Numbered from the stretch's first letter, positions 18,768 through 28,545 are shown. The stretch is DNA of 64,000 bases from Prochlorococcus sp. AG-355-P07 (GCA_003280575.1 QCEN01000005.1:1-64000), one strand, 5' to 3'. Numbers and translations: made by a program. Notes: generated by a model from the letters alone, not told the origin.

Positions 18768-20198
18768 ATGATAGATAATCATTCTAGTAAAGGAAATATT
18801 AATCTTGTAATTGGATTAGGTAAATCTGGATTTTGGGCTGCCAAGTATTTGAAAAGCATTAATAAGAGAGTAATTGTTTGGGAAAGTAAAGATGGGATAG
18901 AATTCTTAGAAAGAAAAACAGAATTAGAAAAGCTTAATATACTGGTTTCTCTGAATAAAGAATTTGTATTTGAAGAAATTCAACCTTTTGTGAAAAAGAT
19001 CGAATCTGTTGTTGTAAGTCCATCAATACCGTATGACCATATAACTATTATTGAATTAAAAAAAAAGGGAATTAAAGTAATTGGTGAAATTAATGTTGCA
19101 TGGGAAATTTTAAAAGACGCAAATTGGATAGGTATTACTGGCACTAATGGCAAGACTACTGTCACTCATCTACTAAGCCATATACTCTGTGATAATGGAT
19201 TATATGCTCCTTTTGCTGGAAATATTGGTACACCTTTATGTAAATATGCTCACTCCAAAAAACATGAAAAAATTGATTGGGTTGTAGCTGAATTAAGCAG
19301 TTATCAAATAGAAATATCTCCAGAAGTAAAACCTAATATTGGAATATGGACAACCTTCACAGAAGATCATCTTGAAAGACATAAAACACTTGAAAACTAT
19401 TTCAACATAAAAAAAAGCTTGCTAGAAAAATCCGATTTTAGAATTTATAATTATGACGATAAAAACCTAAGGAATTACTACAGTTCGCTATCAAGTGGGG
19501 TTTGGATAACAACTTGTTTCGATAAATCAAATTTTATTCAATGCGATTATTGGATAGATGATCAAGCATACATTTTTGAGAGAGGTAAGAAATTATTCAA
19601 ACTTGAACATTTTTCTTTAAAAGGAATGCATAATCTTCAAAACCTTTTATTGGTAATTGCAGCAGCAAGAAAAGTTGGATTATCTGGCAAGAAGATTAAA
19701 GATTCTTTATCTAATTACAAACAATTACCCCATAGGATGGAAACAATTTATAAAAATAATGATCTTGAAATAATTAATGATAGTAAAGCTACAAATTTTG
19801 ACTCATCTATTGCAGGAATAAATTCAATTGAAGGTCAAATAATAATCATTGCTGGGGGTAGATTAAAAGGCAATGAATATAGTGAGTGGATAAAAGTTTT
19901 AAAGAAAAAAGTTAAATGTGTTTTCCTTTTTGGAGAAAGCTCAAAAGTCCTAAAAATGGCGCTTATTAATGAAGGATTTAAAAAAAATATTTTTGAATTT
20001 TCAGAACTTAAAGAGCTTTTAAATTTTGTTTTTCATTATTTACAAAATAATAGGGTTGGAACATTATTATTCTCACCTTCATGCTCTAGTTTTGATCAAT
20101 TTAAAAATTATGAAGAGCGTGGAGATTATTTCAAGAAACTAATAAGTGAAAAATTAAAGGTTAATAAATCCATTTTTTGTTCAAGTATCATTTCGTAA
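18768..20198 (+). CDS. murD: UDP-N-acetylmuramoylalanine--D-glutamate ligase
   Basis: 476 residues from ATG 18768; the track's TTG start adds 16 residues that are not MurD-like. Mur-ligase ATP loop [16 protein letters not shown], then [18 protein letters not shown] and the C-terminal [18 protein letters not shown] and [12 protein letters not shown]. It adds D-Glu to UDP-MurNAc-L-Ala in the cytoplasm. Flanked by short genes, not in a dcw cluster. Confidence 0.95.
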   Translation: MIDNHSSKGNINLVIGLGKSGFWAAKYLKSINKRVIVWESKDGIEFLERKTELEKLNILVSLNKEFVFEEIQPFVKKIESVVVSPSIPYDHITIIELKKKGIKVIGEINVAWEILKDANWIGITGTNGKTTVTHLLSHILCDNGLYAPFAGNIGTPLCKYAHSKKHEKIDWVVAELSSYQIEISPEVKPNIGIWTTFTEDHLERHKTLENYFNIKKSLLEKSDFRIYNYDDKNLRNYYSSLSSGVWITTCFDKSNFIQCDYWIDDQAYIFERGKKLFKLEHFSLKGMHNLQNLLLVIAAARKVGLSGKKIKDSLSNYKQLPHRMETIYKNNDLEIINDSKATNFDSSIAGINSIEGQIIIIAGGRLKGNEYSEWIKVLKKKVKCVFLFGESSKVLKMALINEGFKKNIFEFSELKELLNFVFHYLQNNRVGTLLFSPSCSSFDQFKNYEERGDYFKKLISEKLKVNKSIFCSSIIS

Positions 20199-20284
20199 TT
20201 TTCAGGTCGGTCATCACAACCGTTTACCCTCTAGCAAATATTCACTTAATTAGTTAGATTTTGTCTATAAATTAAACACTAGCA

Positions 20285-20599
20285 ATGAGTGAATCTAACA
20301 ATTTACCTCAAGCAATAAGTCATAAAAAATTAAGCTACTTGATGCTTAAGGCACAAAAAGATTCTCATTTTTCTGATGAATTAGCAGAAATAGAAAGTCC
20401 TGAAAAAAGAGAATTTGAAGAGTTAATCAACAATTGGGAAGCTTCAACTAAGAAGGTAGTTAATGAGTTATCAAAAAGAAAAGAGAATTTACTAAAAGAT
20501 AAATCACCAAATTCTTTAATTGCACTTGGTGCTATGGAAGTTCACCTTAATATGGCTTTGCAAGCCTTAAATGCATTTAATAAAGGAATTGACGAGTAA
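20285..20599 (+). CDS. Conserved hypothetical protein, coiled-coil-like
   Basis: 104 residues, mostly helical and charged. The middle (EFEELINNWEASTKKVVNELSKRKENLL) is heptad-like and the C-terminus has NSLIALGAMEVHLNMALQAL. No family is recognised. It follows murD by 86 bases and may be in the same transcript. Confidence 0.6.
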   Translation: MSESNNLPQAISHKKLSYLMLKAQKDSHFSDELAEIESPEKREFEELINNWEASTKKVVNELSKRKENLLKDKSPNSLIALGAMEVHLNMALQALNAFNKGIDE

Positions 20600-20612
20600 A
20601 ATAACAGATAAT

Positions 20613-21344
20613 TTATAAGGAAGGCATAGAAAATAAGAGAAAATCTAAGTTTTTTTCAGTATCTATAGAAACATCATCATAATAATTAACTTCAAAACCC
20701 AAGCCATCTCCAGATTCGAGAAATATATTTGAATTAGAGTCTTTACTTTTTAATAAAAGATTACCTTCTATAATTTGTATCCAATTATATTTATCGATTT
20801 TTAATGGTAATTTTTTTTCTTTAATTGGCTTATATTTACAACGCCATAAAGAGATACTTTGATTTAGAAAAAGCTTATTATTTTTACCGTCTTTGTAATT
20901 AAAAATAAGATTGTCCCACAACTTTTCATTTAATGAAATTTGATCATATCGAGGTTTGATATTTTCTTTTTGAGGGTATATCCAAATCTGGAACAACTTA
21001 CAGTTCTCATCTTCTTCATTCTTCTCGCTATGAGAGATTCCAGTACCTGCAGACATGACTTGTACTTCATCTTTGTGAATTTTTCCAAGATTATTTAAAG
21101 AGTCTCTATGAGTTATTGCTCCTTTTGTTACGACAGTAATTATTTCCATATTTGCATGAGAATGTGTATTAAAACCTGCATTAGGAGAAATAATATCTTC
21201 GTTTATAACTCTAATTTTCCCAAAATTATCCCATTTTGGATCTCTATGCTCTGCGAAGGAAAATGAATGCATTGAATGCAGCCAATCTCTTCTTGATAAA
21301 AATCTATCATCGGATTTTCTTATCTTAATAATATTAAAAACCAT
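20613..21344 (-). CDS. Pirin family protein
   Basis: 243 residues, a bicupin. GFNTHSHANMEIITVV (metal-binding His and Glu), GAITHRDSLNN and QVMSAGTGISHSEKN are pirin signatures of the YhhW-like group, some of which are quercetin 2,3-dioxygenases. Cyanobacterial substrates are unknown. The N-terminal IRKSDDRFLSRRDWLHS, and HSFSFAEHRDP are also standard. Convergent with the 104-residue gene. Confidence 0.87.
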   Translation of the reverse strand: MVFNIIKIRKSDDRFLSRRDWLHSMHSFSFAEHRDPKWDNFGKIRVINEDIISPNAGFNTHSHANMEIITVVTKGAITHRDSLNNLGKIHKDEVQVMSAGTGISHSEKNEEDENCKLFQIWIYPQKENIKPRYDQISLNEKLWDNLIFNYKDGKNNKLFLNQSISLWRCKYKPIKEKKLPLKIDKYNWIQIIEGNLLLKSKDSNSNIFLESGDGLGFEVNYYDDVSIDTEKNLDFLLFSMPSL

Positions 21345-21437
21345 AAAAATTAAATAGAATAAAAAAATTCTAAATAATTAGAAAAATATTTGTAAAATTT
21401 TTTTGATAAATTATTCCTAAAAAAGCAAATATCAAAT

Positions 21438-21566
21438 TTAAAAATTTATTTTACTCTGAGCCTTATTAGCCTTTATCAATATTTTTTGTGCTTCATCTCT
21501 TGTAAGGCATTTTTCTGCTTTTACATTTAAGTTTTTAAGTTTTTGCAGTTGCTTTGTGTTACTCAT
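21438..21566 (-). CDS. 42-residue basic microprotein
   Basis: Hand-read ORF from ATG 21566: two Lys-rich amphipathic helices (TKQLQKLKNLNVKAEKCL and RDEAQKILIKANKAQSK) joined by a Thr-Arg turn. It has no membrane segment and might bind nucleic acid, but this is only a composition argument. Confidence 0.5.
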   Translation of the reverse strand: MSNTKQLQKLKNLNVKAEKCLTRDEAQKILIKANKAQSKINF

Positions 21567-21631
21567 AATTTAACCCGTTCTTAAAGTTATTTTAACATAA
21601 GTTTAAATTAATTGCCTCTTAAACCTTTGCA

Positions 21632-22174
21632 TCAAATACTTTTTAAATCTTTGAGAATGGAATTATCAGAACAGTATAGAGGATGTATTGGATTATCTTT
21701 GATTGTTTTCTTAATCAAAAGCGGTCCAAGAGGATTATCAAAATTATTTTTTCTGATTGAGTTATATTGCATTATTTTTTTTAATATTCTTTTATTTCTA
21801 TCTAGAAATTTCCCTTTGTTACCCCAACCTAACCATAAATCACAATTTTTATTTTCAGACCAGTGTTTTAAGTTTTTATAAATATGATTATTGTTTAAAT
21901 ACCCAACAGGGTTTTTGTGATTAAAGAGTCTTCCTGGATTACTTGAAATAAGAGCAAATAAATTGATTAATTTAACTGTGCCATAATTATTATTTTTCGA
22001 GATTTTAATTATCTTTTTTGTTGTATTATCCAAGAAAACTGCATCTGATAATGAAGGATTTAGACCAATAAAAATAATCTCTTTTTTAGATTTAGAAATC
22101 TTATAACTTAAACTCCATCTATATATTTTGTTAGCACTTATTAAACAATTTCTTTCTAAAAATAAATTTTTCAA
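21632..22174 (-). CDS. DUF1643 family protein
   Basis: 180 residues. FIGLNPSLSDAVFLDNTTKK and TVKLINLFALISSNPG are the DUF1643 hallmarks (I-x-L-N-P-S, then N-L-F-A), with LWLGWGNKGKFLDRN later. The family is linked by sequence to uracil-DNA-glycosylase-like folds in some proposals, but its function is not established. It overlaps the DUF2214 gene by four bases (start inside its stop). Confidence 0.8.
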   Translation of the reverse strand: MKNLFLERNCLISANKIYRWSLSYKISKSKKEIIFIGLNPSLSDAVFLDNTTKKIIKISKNNNYGTVKLINLFALISSNPGRLFNHKNPVGYLNNNHIYKNLKHWSENKNCDLWLGWGNKGKFLDRNKRILKKIMQYNSIRKNNFDNPLGPLLIKKTIKDNPIHPLYCSDNSILKDLKSI

Positions 22175-22656
22175 CCTAAACCTACACCTCTAGCCATAAG
22201 AGTTGCGAATAAAGGTATTGTTGCAAAGCCAACTAATTCGGTGGTAATGATTAGTCTAAACCTCTTCACTAGGTTTTCTGAAATTTCAGGTAGTTTATTC
22301 TTACTTAGTGGAATTGCCCAGAGGATATATGTTGTTGTTGGGTATAAAGAAAGTAAGCCAACCAAAATGTAGAGCGAAACCTTTATCCAGAACACAGGAT
22401 TACCCGTATAGAAATCACCTCCTTGACCAAAATACTTAACACGCAAAATCCCAGTAACCAATATTGCAACTCCTGCCAACCCATAAACCACATCTGCAAT
22501 TATCATTGAGATCGTCTCATTTCTATTAAGACCTACTTTGAGAGTCAATCTTTCAAACAAAAGAGAACCGAAACACAAAATAATTCCTAAATAATGAACA
22601 TATGCTACTAATGCACTTTTAGCAATTTCACCTGTTAATAAAGTTCCTAATAACAT
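22171..22656 (-). CDS. DUF2214 family membrane protein
   Basis: 161 residues, four hydrophobic helices: LVAYVHYLGIILCFGSLLF, VVYGLAGVAILVTGILRV, PVFWIKVSLYILVGLLSLYP and the last near TTELVGFATIPLF. Typical small DUF2214 protein found in cyanobacteria; role unknown. Its stop overlaps the DUF1643 start, so the two are co-transcribed. Confidence 0.78.
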   Translation of the reverse strand: MLLGTLLTGEIAKSALVAYVHYLGIILCFGSLLFERLTLKVGLNRNETISMIIADVVYGLAGVAILVTGILRVKYFGQGGDFYTGNPVFWIKVSLYILVGLLSLYPTTTYILWAIPLSKNKLPEISENLVKRFRLIITTELVGFATIPLFATLMARGVGLG

Positions 22657-22743
22657 GTTCGAGTCAAAATTTATACAATCCTAACCACCAAATGAAGAAT
22701 TTGTTTAGAAATAAATTAATAAATAAAAAGCAAGGTATTAAAT

Positions 22744-23493
22744 CTAAGACTCTAAATACCTCTTCTGGCCATCTTCAAAAAAATCCTTTTTATTCCATAC
22801 TTCGATTACATCTGGGAAATGTTTTTCCATACAATTATCACAAACCCCATGACTGAATCTAATATCACTAATTTTCGAAAGATATTTTTCTAAATGCATC
22901 CAATCGCCCTCCTTATTTTTCACTTCTCTGCAATATGAACAGACAGATAAAATACCTTCCTGTTTATGCAAGTTAGACAAAGCCTCTAGCAAGTTCAATG
23001 ACTTTTTTCTAAGCTCTAAAAATGAAACTATTTGCTTGGATAATAATTCCATAATATTGAATTGTTGTGTAGTTAAATTTCCTGGCTTTCTGTCTATTAC
23101 ACAAAGAGTTCCAAGTTTATTACCATCACTGTTTCTAAGGGGAAAACCTGCATAAAAACGAATCTTGGGGTCTCCTGTTACCAATGGATTATTTATAAAC
23201 CTTTCATCTTGGAAAGCATCATTAATAATTAATGGACTATTTTCTTTTATTGCATGGGTACAAAAAGACCAATCTCTTCTAGTTTCTGATATTTGAAGTC
23301 CTATTTTAGATTTAAACCATTGTTTATCTTTGTCTACCAATGTCATTAAAGAAATAGGCACATTACAGGTTGTAGCAGCAATTTTTGTAATATCGTCATA
23401 ACATGATTCTGGCTTGGTTCCCAAAATCCTATATTCTGCTAAAGCTTTTAATCTCCTTTCCTCTTCTTCTTTTTTTGATACAAGATTCTGCAT
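22744..23493 (-). CDS. GAF-domain protein with C-terminal Cys motif
   Basis: 249 residues. Residues 20-165 form a GAF domain of the type found N-terminal to many kinases (EYRILGTKPESCYDDITKIA, CNVPISLMTLVDKDKQWFKS, RFYAGFPLRNSDGNKLGTLC). No kinase or cyclase domain follows. Instead there is a helix (FLELRKKSLNLLEALSNL) and a module CSYCREVKNKEGDW...CDNCMEKHFPD with two CxxC pairs that may bind a metal. The ligand is unknown. Such modules act as small-molecule or redox sensors. Confidence 0.8.
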   Translation of the reverse strand: MQNLVSKKEEEERRLKALAEYRILGTKPESCYDDITKIAATTCNVPISLMTLVDKDKQWFKSKIGLQISETRRDWSFCTHAIKENSPLIINDAFQDERFINNPLVTGDPKIRFYAGFPLRNSDGNKLGTLCVIDRKPGNLTTQQFNIMELLSKQIVSFLELRKKSLNLLEALSNLHKQEGILSVCSYCREVKNKEGDWMHLEKYLSKISDIRFSHGVCDNCMEKHFPDVIEVWNKKDFFEDGQKRYLES

Positions 23494-23612
23494 TAATCTT
23501 CACCAATAATTAAAACTTTAAAATTAAAGTTTCTCCAAAAAACTTTTTCCGTCTAATACTTAATAAAAAAAAGATAAACTTATTGAATTGTTACTTACTG
23601 ATTTATTACTTA

Positions 23613-24857
23613 TTAATTTATTATTGATTGATTTAACTTTGATACTGCCATCCCAGCGATCCATCCACTTGTCCAACAATGTTGAAAATTAAATCCACCA
23701 GTGATCCCATCAACATCCAAAACTTCTCCAGAAAAAAATAACCCTGGACAAATTAAGCTCTCCATACTTTTAAAATTAACCTCATTAATTTTTACGCCTC
23801 CGGAAGTAACAAATTCCTCTCCAAATGGACCTTTGCCCGAAATTATATATTTATCCCTCATTAGAGTATTTATCATTTTCTCTCTTTCATCCGCCAGTAA
23901 ATCAGCCCACTTTTTCTCTTTATCAATACCTATTTTCTTCAATAAAAAAATCCATAATCTTTTTGTTAATAGTGGAACAGGTCTACTATTAATAAGATTT
24001 ACCTTGCCTTTATTTAATCTTAAACAATTAATTTTTTCTTTTAACTCCTCATAACTTAAAGAAGACCATTTAATGATTAAATTAAATTTATATTTTTGGC
24101 TATAAAGTTCCCTTGCTGCAATTGATGAAAGTTTTAATACTGCTGGCCCACTAAACCCCCAATGCGTTATTAGTAAATCGCCTCTATTTTGAAAATTCTT
24201 ATTGTTTAAATTAATTTCAATATCTATGCCCCTTATAGATACCCCACTACATTCATCCAAATTTGGTTCTTTTGTGGAAAAAGTAAAAAGCGATGGTAAA
24301 GGTTTAACAATGGTGTGTCCAAGATTTTGAGCTAATTTATATCCGCTTGGATTACCTCCAGTTGAAAGAATAATATTTTTTGCTGTTAACTTTGCTTTTT
24401 TAAGACTAAAAATATTAAATATATTATCTGGAGTTTTTGCAATATCTTTTACAAAAAATCTTGTTAGTATCTCTACGTTTTTTGATAAAGCACTTTTTCT
24501 CAAACAATCAATAACATCTGAAGAAGAATTAGACACTGGGAATACTCTTAGATCTTCCTCAATTTTTAATTTTAAACCTTTTTTCTCAAACCAATCGTAT
24601 ACATCTCCAGCAGCAAAACGATTAAATGATTCCAAGAGCTGAATTCCACCTCTGGGGTAATTCTCAATTAGTTCATTCGGTATCCATGTCGCATTAGTGA
24701 CGTTACATCTTCCCCCTCCACTAATCCTTACTTTCTCCATAAGTTTTGTAGTTCCTTCAAGAATTATTATTCTTTTTACTCCATTTTCAGCAGCAGTTAC
24801 TGCTGTCATAAAACCGGCTGCACCGCCTCCAACAACTGCTAAATCAAAAGGTTCCAA
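23613..24857 (-). CDS. HI0933/BaiN-like flavoprotein (NAD(P)/FAD-dependent oxidoreductase)
   Basis: 414 residues. FAD-binding VVGGGAAGFMTAVTAAE, then SGGGRCNVTNA, LSTGGNPSG, THWGFSGPAVLKLSS and the C-terminal SGEVLDVDGITGGFNFQ, all defining features of the HI0933 family. The physiological substrate is unknown in cyanobacteria. Monocistronic by spacing. Confidence 0.9.
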   Translation of the reverse strand: MEPFDLAVVGGGAAGFMTAVTAAENGVKRIIILEGTTKLMEKVRISGGGRCNVTNATWIPNELIENYPRGGIQLLESFNRFAAGDVYDWFEKKGLKLKIEEDLRVFPVSNSSSDVIDCLRKSALSKNVEILTRFFVKDIAKTPDNIFNIFSLKKAKLTAKNIILSTGGNPSGYKLAQNLGHTIVKPLPSLFTFSTKEPNLDECSGVSIRGIDIEINLNNKNFQNRGDLLITHWGFSGPAVLKLSSIAARELYSQKYKFNLIIKWSSLSYEELKEKINCLRLNKGKVNLINSRPVPLLTKRLWIFLLKKIGIDKEKKWADLLADEREKMINTLMRDKYIISGKGPFGEEFVTSGGVKINEVNFKSMESLICPGLFFSGEVLDVDGITGGFNFQHCWTSGWIAGMAVSKLNQSIIN

Positions 24858-25042
24858 AAACTTATTATTTAATATGCTTCAATCTGATAATAGCAAGTAG
24901 TTATAAATAAAAATTAGTCTAAAAACCATAAAAAAATAAATATAAAACCTTAAAACTAAAAAATAAATAGCTACGATTCGCTAATTTTTAAATTTCTAGC
25001 AAAATCAACACAGTCGTTATTTTTATGCTTTAAGTTAATTAA

Positions 25043-25279
25043 ATGAGTCTGCTATTTTCTTACGTTAAATATTCTGAGGCCAGTTTTCCTATGACTGGTC
25101 AATATACTGCTCTTCTTTTAATAACTTCTGTTATTTGGGTTCTACTTTGGTTTGGATATAGACAAAATAAGATAAATGATGAGATTAAGAAAAAAGAAAA
25201 AGAAGAAAGAATTAATGCGAAAGTTCAAAGAAGAAAAAAGTTAGAAAGTTTGTACCCTACTAATAAAAAAACTGTTTAA
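25043..25279 (+). CDS. 78-residue single-helix membrane protein
   Basis: One hydrophobic helix (YTALLLITSVIWVLLWFGY) followed by a long Lys/Glu tail (KINDEIKKKEKEERINAKVQ) predicted as a charged helix. The start could also be the internal ATG at MTGQYTALL. No known family. The small ORF at 25298 follows 18 bases later. Confidence 0.55.
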   Translation: MSLLFSYVKYSEASFPMTGQYTALLLITSVIWVLLWFGYRQNKINDEIKKKEKEERINAKVQRRKKLESLYPTNKKTV

Positions 25280-25297
25280 AAAAACTATTTTAGAAAC

Positions 25298-25396
25298 ATG
25301 AAAAAAAATAATTTCAAATCATTAATTCAGTACTTACCGGGGGTTTTGATTCTTATTTATGTATTCTTTTTAGCATTTACTCAATTTATAAAATAA
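25298..25396 (+). CDS. 32-residue membrane microprotein
   Basis: Hand-read ORF with basic N-terminus (MKKNNFKSL) and one helix (GVLILIYVFFLAFTQF). It sits between the 78-residue membrane protein and the EamA transporter, all rightward, and may be part of the same transcript. Confidence 0.45.
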   Translation: MKKNNFKSLIQYLPGVLILIYVFFLAFTQFIK

Positions 25397-25417
25397 AATT
25401 TTTAAAAATTATTCGTT

Positions 25418-26290
25418 TTGATTGGAATCCTTTCTGCTTTTGGAGCTGCTACTTCTTGGACATATGCGTGCTTTATTTGGCGCTCGCAAACTCAAAAATA
25501 TAAATCAATAGATATTAATTTAATAAAAAATATAATAGCTTTTTTAATTTTTATACCTGCTTTTATCAATCTAAGTTCTACAACTGAATTAAAAAACATA
25601 TTTATCCTACTAATTAGTGGAATAATAGGTATTGGTTTGGGTGATACTTTCTATTTAAAGTCACTACAAACAATTGGCACAAGAAAAACTTTATCTATAG
25701 AAACTCTTTCTCCGTTAATGGCAGCTTTATCAGGGGAATTTTTTATTAATGAAAATTTAACAACTAAATCATGGGTTGGAATAATTATAGTGACGATTTC
25801 GCTATTCATAATTCTCAGAAAAGGTAACGATTTTAAAGAGGAAAACTCCTCTTTCTCAGAAAAAAATAACTTTAAGGTTTTAGCTTTTCCTTTTTTATCA
25901 GTTTTATGTGCTGTTCTTGGAGGTCTTTTATCAAGGATGGTTTTTCTTCAAAGCAATTTATCTCCTTTCCTTACAACTGAAATAAGATTATTAGGTGCAA
26001 TAATTTTTTTAATTAGTCTTAAAGGATTCAAGATTAATTTTTTCTTAAAAAACTTAGACAAAAAACAACAAAAAAGATTTTTTATTTCAATACTTCTTGG
26101 AACAAATGTAGGAATATTTCTACAACAAGTTGTGTTTAAAACCCTTCCCATAGGAATAGGATGGGCTTTATTAAGTATATCTCCAGTAATTTCCTTATTT
26201 TTTGCTAAGACTGAGGAAAGAGAAATTACCAAAAAAATAATATTTTTTACTTGTTCTTTATTTTTTGGCTTGACATTAATAATTCTTTAA
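25418..26290 (+). CDS. EamA/DMT-family transporter
   Basis: 290 residues with about ten hydrophobic segments in two EamA repeats. The N-terminal repeat starts at GILSAFGAATSWTYACFIWR and contains ISGIIGIGLGDTFYLKSL and SPLMAALSGEFFINE; the second ends with ALLSISPVISLFFA. The start is TTG 25418; no upstream ATG is available. Such drug/metabolite transporters export amino acids or related compounds; the substrate is unknown. Confidence 0.8.
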   Translation: MIGILSAFGAATSWTYACFIWRSQTQKYKSIDINLIKNIIAFLIFIPAFINLSSTTELKNIFILLISGIIGIGLGDTFYLKSLQTIGTRKTLSIETLSPLMAALSGEFFINENLTTKSWVGIIIVTISLFIILRKGNDFKEENSSFSEKNNFKVLAFPFLSVLCAVLGGLLSRMVFLQSNLSPFLTTEIRLLGAIIFLISLKGFKINFFLKNLDKKQQKRFFISILLGTNVGIFLQQVVFKTLPIGIGWALLSISPVISLFFAKTEEREITKKIIFFTCSLFFGLTLIIL

Positions 26291-26367
26291 TCTCTGAGTT
26301 AATGTAATAAATACTCATGTTAATAAAAATCAAATTAAATAAAATTACCCTATAAACACTCAAAACA

Positions 26368-26490
26368 ATGAAAACATTAAAGAAAAAAAGACTTGGCACA
26401 TTGGAAGTTTATGTTATTTTTTTAAGTTGTATTTATGCAGGCTTTATAGGTTATAAATCTCTATTAAATGTTTTATTTACTTGTAATTAA
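26368..26490 (+). CDS. 40-residue membrane microprotein
   Basis: Basic N-terminus (MKTLKKKRLGTLE) and one helix (VYVIFLSCIYAGFIGY). Its stop overlaps that of the convergent Asp-rich-tailed microprotein by four bases. Hand-read; function unknown. Confidence 0.5.
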   Translation: MKTLKKKRLGTLEVYVIFLSCIYAGFIGYKSLLNVLFTCN

Positions 26491-26621
26491 TTAATTCTTT
26501 CTAATGATTTAATCAACTTACCTCCATCTTGGTCATCATCATCATTTGAAGCGAAAAATAAAAAAAATATTCCTAGAGAAGCTATAGATAGCGAAATTGA
26601 CAATACAGAAAGCTCATCCAT
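26487..26621 (-). CDS. 44-residue membrane microprotein with Asp-rich tail
   Basis: One N-terminal helix (LSVLSISLSIASLGIFFLFF) followed by the acidic motif NDDDDQDGGKLI. The same motif ends the helix-containing protein at 27754-27933 (NDDQDGGMLI). Hand-read from ATG 26621. The conserved acidic patch could bind a divalent metal or a partner protein; this is inference. Confidence 0.55.
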   Translation of the reverse strand: MDELSVLSISLSIASLGIFFLFFASNDDDDQDGGKLIKSLERIN

Positions 26622-26739
26622 AAATTAGAAATTTTTTTAATGATAAACGAAAAAAAATAAAAGACAGTAAAGAAATACACATTCTCGAAAATATATACTT
26701 CTCTTATTTGTAAAATGAAAAACAAATCCTAACTATTTC

Positions 26740-27015
26740 GTGAAAGTTCTAATATCTTCCCCCTGTAGTGCAAGCGTAATAATTCAGTATGGAATAAAAA
26801 GTTGGCCTATTTGGGCATGTGAGCCAAGCAAATTTAAATGTAATTACGATGATAAGGAAATTTGCTTAATTATTGAAGGCCAAGCGAAAATAAGTACCCA
26901 AAATGGTGACATTTATTTGATTCAAGCTGGAGATCTGGTTGAGTTTCCTGCTGGACTTTACTGCGAATGGGAAGTAACTAAAAGTATCAAAAAACATTAT
27001 CGAATAGGCAGCTAA
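26740..27015 (+). CDS. Small cupin-domain protein
   Basis: 91 residues from a GTG start. One cupin barrel, DUF861/EutQ-like: SWPIWACEPSKF, CLIIEGQAKISTQNGDIYLI, AGDLVEFPAGLYCEWEV. Metal-binding His residues of classical cupins are largely absent, so it may be non-enzymatic or a small-molecule binder. Standing alone between microproteins. Confidence 0.75.
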   Translation: MKVLISSPCSASVIIQYGIKSWPIWACEPSKFKCNYDDKEICLIIEGQAKISTQNGDIYLIQAGDLVEFPAGLYCEWEVTKSIKKHYRIGS

Positions 27016-27105
27016 ATATAAGAAAAAAGATTTTTTCTTTTTTATTGTTAAGTCAATACCGATAAAATATAGTTAATAAATAAATTCAAAAGGGAAACTA
27101 ATATT

Positions 27106-27276
27106 ATGCCTTTTACTGATCAAGAATATTTTGAGGTTATCGAAAAAAACGAAATAGTTAAAACTGCCTATGAAAACATTAAGCAAATTTGCTTTGATTT
27201 ACAAAAACAAACAAATTGTCCTGAAGAGGATCTAAAAGATTTTCTTGAATTTATTTCTAAACAATGGAATAAGTAA
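27106..27276 (+). CDS. 56-residue soluble acidic microprotein
   Basis: Hand-read from ATG 27106 with an AGGGAAAC ribosome-binding region nearby. Helical and acidic (FTDQEYFEVIEKNEIVKTAY; CPEEDLKDFLEFISKQW), with two Cys. No family known. Confidence 0.55.
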   Translation: MPFTDQEYFEVIEKNEIVKTAYENIKQICFDLQKQTNCPEEDLKDFLEFISKQWNK

Positions 27277-27341
27277 TAATTAACAAGCCTTCTTAAAAGG
27301 CCAGATTTAAATCTCAATTTAGTTTCCTGACTGAGCAAATT

Positions 27342-27473
27342 CTAATCTAATTCCTTCTTTGGTTTTGTATTGATACTGGAAGTTCCCTTAGCTGCAGAAA
27401 CGAAGAAAAAGAAGCCTACAATTCCTGATATACCAAATATCGCAGCCAAAGGATCAAAAGTGAAAGAAAACAT
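27342..27473 (-). CDS. 43-residue membrane microprotein
   Basis: The track start at 27524 adds 17 residues; ATG 27473 (MFSFTFDPLAAIFGISG) is a better start because the protein then begins just before its single helix (AAIFGISGIVGFFFFVSAA). A polar tail rich in Lys and Glu follows. Function unknown. Confidence 0.5.
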   Translation of the reverse strand: MFSFTFDPLAAIFGISGIVGFFFFVSAAKGTSSINTKPKKELD

Positions 27474-27753
27474 AGAATTTATAAAATCAAGATAAATAAT
27501 AGTTTTTGAATCAAAATTGTACAATTATTGTTAAGTATTAAAAATAACAATTACACGATTCATTATGTCATTATTAGTTTCTTAGTAGGTAGATGAAATT
27601 ATTATTCAAATTCATTTTGAAGCATAAAAAATCAATATATATCTAAGATTTATTCGTATGAAAGAAAAAAGTTCCAAAGAATATTTTTAGAAATATAGAA
27701 TAAAACCACCCAAAGGATCCACATTTGTTGTTTCTTTAGATTAAACTCATTTC

Positions 27754-27933
27754 ATGACTGAATTGTATTCTTCTTCATCTGTAATTCCATTTGCTGCTGT
27801 TGTTTGGTGTCTTTATCCAATAGCTGTTCTTGTAATCATCGAGTTACTACTTGGAGGTGGTTTCGATGATGACAATAACGATGATCAAGACGGAGGAATG
27901 TTAATACCTGCTTATTCTAGATCTAAAATTTAA
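27754..27933 (+). CDS. 59-residue membrane microprotein with Asp-rich motif
   Basis: Helix AAVVWCLYPIAVLVIIELLL followed by GGGFDDDNNDDQDGGMLIP and a basic end. Shares the DDQDGG(M/K)LI motif with the protein at 26487-26621. Upstream gap of 229 bases, so it has its own promoter. Confidence 0.6.
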   Translation: MTELYSSSSVIPFAAVVWCLYPIAVLVIIELLLGGGFDDDNNDDQDGGMLIPAYSRSKI

Positions 27934-27970
27934 ATTTATTTTAAAATCAAGATCTTAAAAAAGTTAGTTC

Positions 27971-28111
27971 ATGGCAAATAATTTTGATTTAACCCTTTTT
28001 TCTTTAATCACGCTTACCATTTTTATCCTTATTTCACTCTCCTGGTTAATTTTGAGAACCCTAAAAGAAGGCAGAAAAGCTTTAGGAGAAATAAATAAGG
28101 ATAGATCATAA
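27971..28111 (+). CDS. 46-residue membrane microprotein
   Basis: One helix (LFSLITLTIFILISLSWLI) then a basic tail (LRTLKEGRKALGEINKDRS). It lies 37 bases after the Asp-rich-motif protein on the same strand, so the two are probably co-transcribed. Hand-read; function unknown. Confidence 0.5.
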   Translation: MANNFDLTLFSLITLTIFILISLSWLILRTLKEGRKALGEINKDRS

Positions 28112-28355
28112 ATAGCAATCATAAAAAATTTTAAAAAAAAGAAAATTTTTAATGAGATTTATTAAATTCTTAGATTTACAAGCTTTATTAACAAAAAATA
28201 AAAACCTAATAAAAACTTTTCTTTTGAAATATTCGAAATATCATAAAAAACTTTAATAAATATTAGAATTTAAAAAAAATTGTACAATTTTAGATTTATA
28301 ATTAGCACTTTTGAACTAAAAGTCTTATTTTTTATAATTACTTTCTTAAACAAAC

Positions 28356-28457
28356 ATGCATCTAAATTCTTTACTTTATATTTGTTCTATATTTTTTTTC
28401 ATTTACATAATGGCTCTATTTTGGAGAGACTTACCTAATCAAAAAAAAAATAAATAA
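28356..28457 (+). CDS. 33-residue membrane microprotein
   Basis: Almost entirely one helix (LLYICSIFFFIYIMALFW) with a short basic end. Followed by an AAT/AAA low-complexity repeat. Compatible with a small subunit of a membrane complex, but no family is recognised. Confidence 0.45.
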   Translation: MHLNSLLYICSIFFFIYIMALFWRDLPNQKKNK

Positions 28458-28545
28458 TAAATAATAAATAATAAATATTAATTTTGTTGCCTATCAAAAT
28501 AAATTTAGTTATTAATTTAATACTGACTTAAATTTTCCCATATAA

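Noticed and set aside
28440-28485. AATAAATAATAAATAATAA low-complexity run as a repeat element
   Set aside because: Simple AT-rich slippage sequence; no evidence for function.
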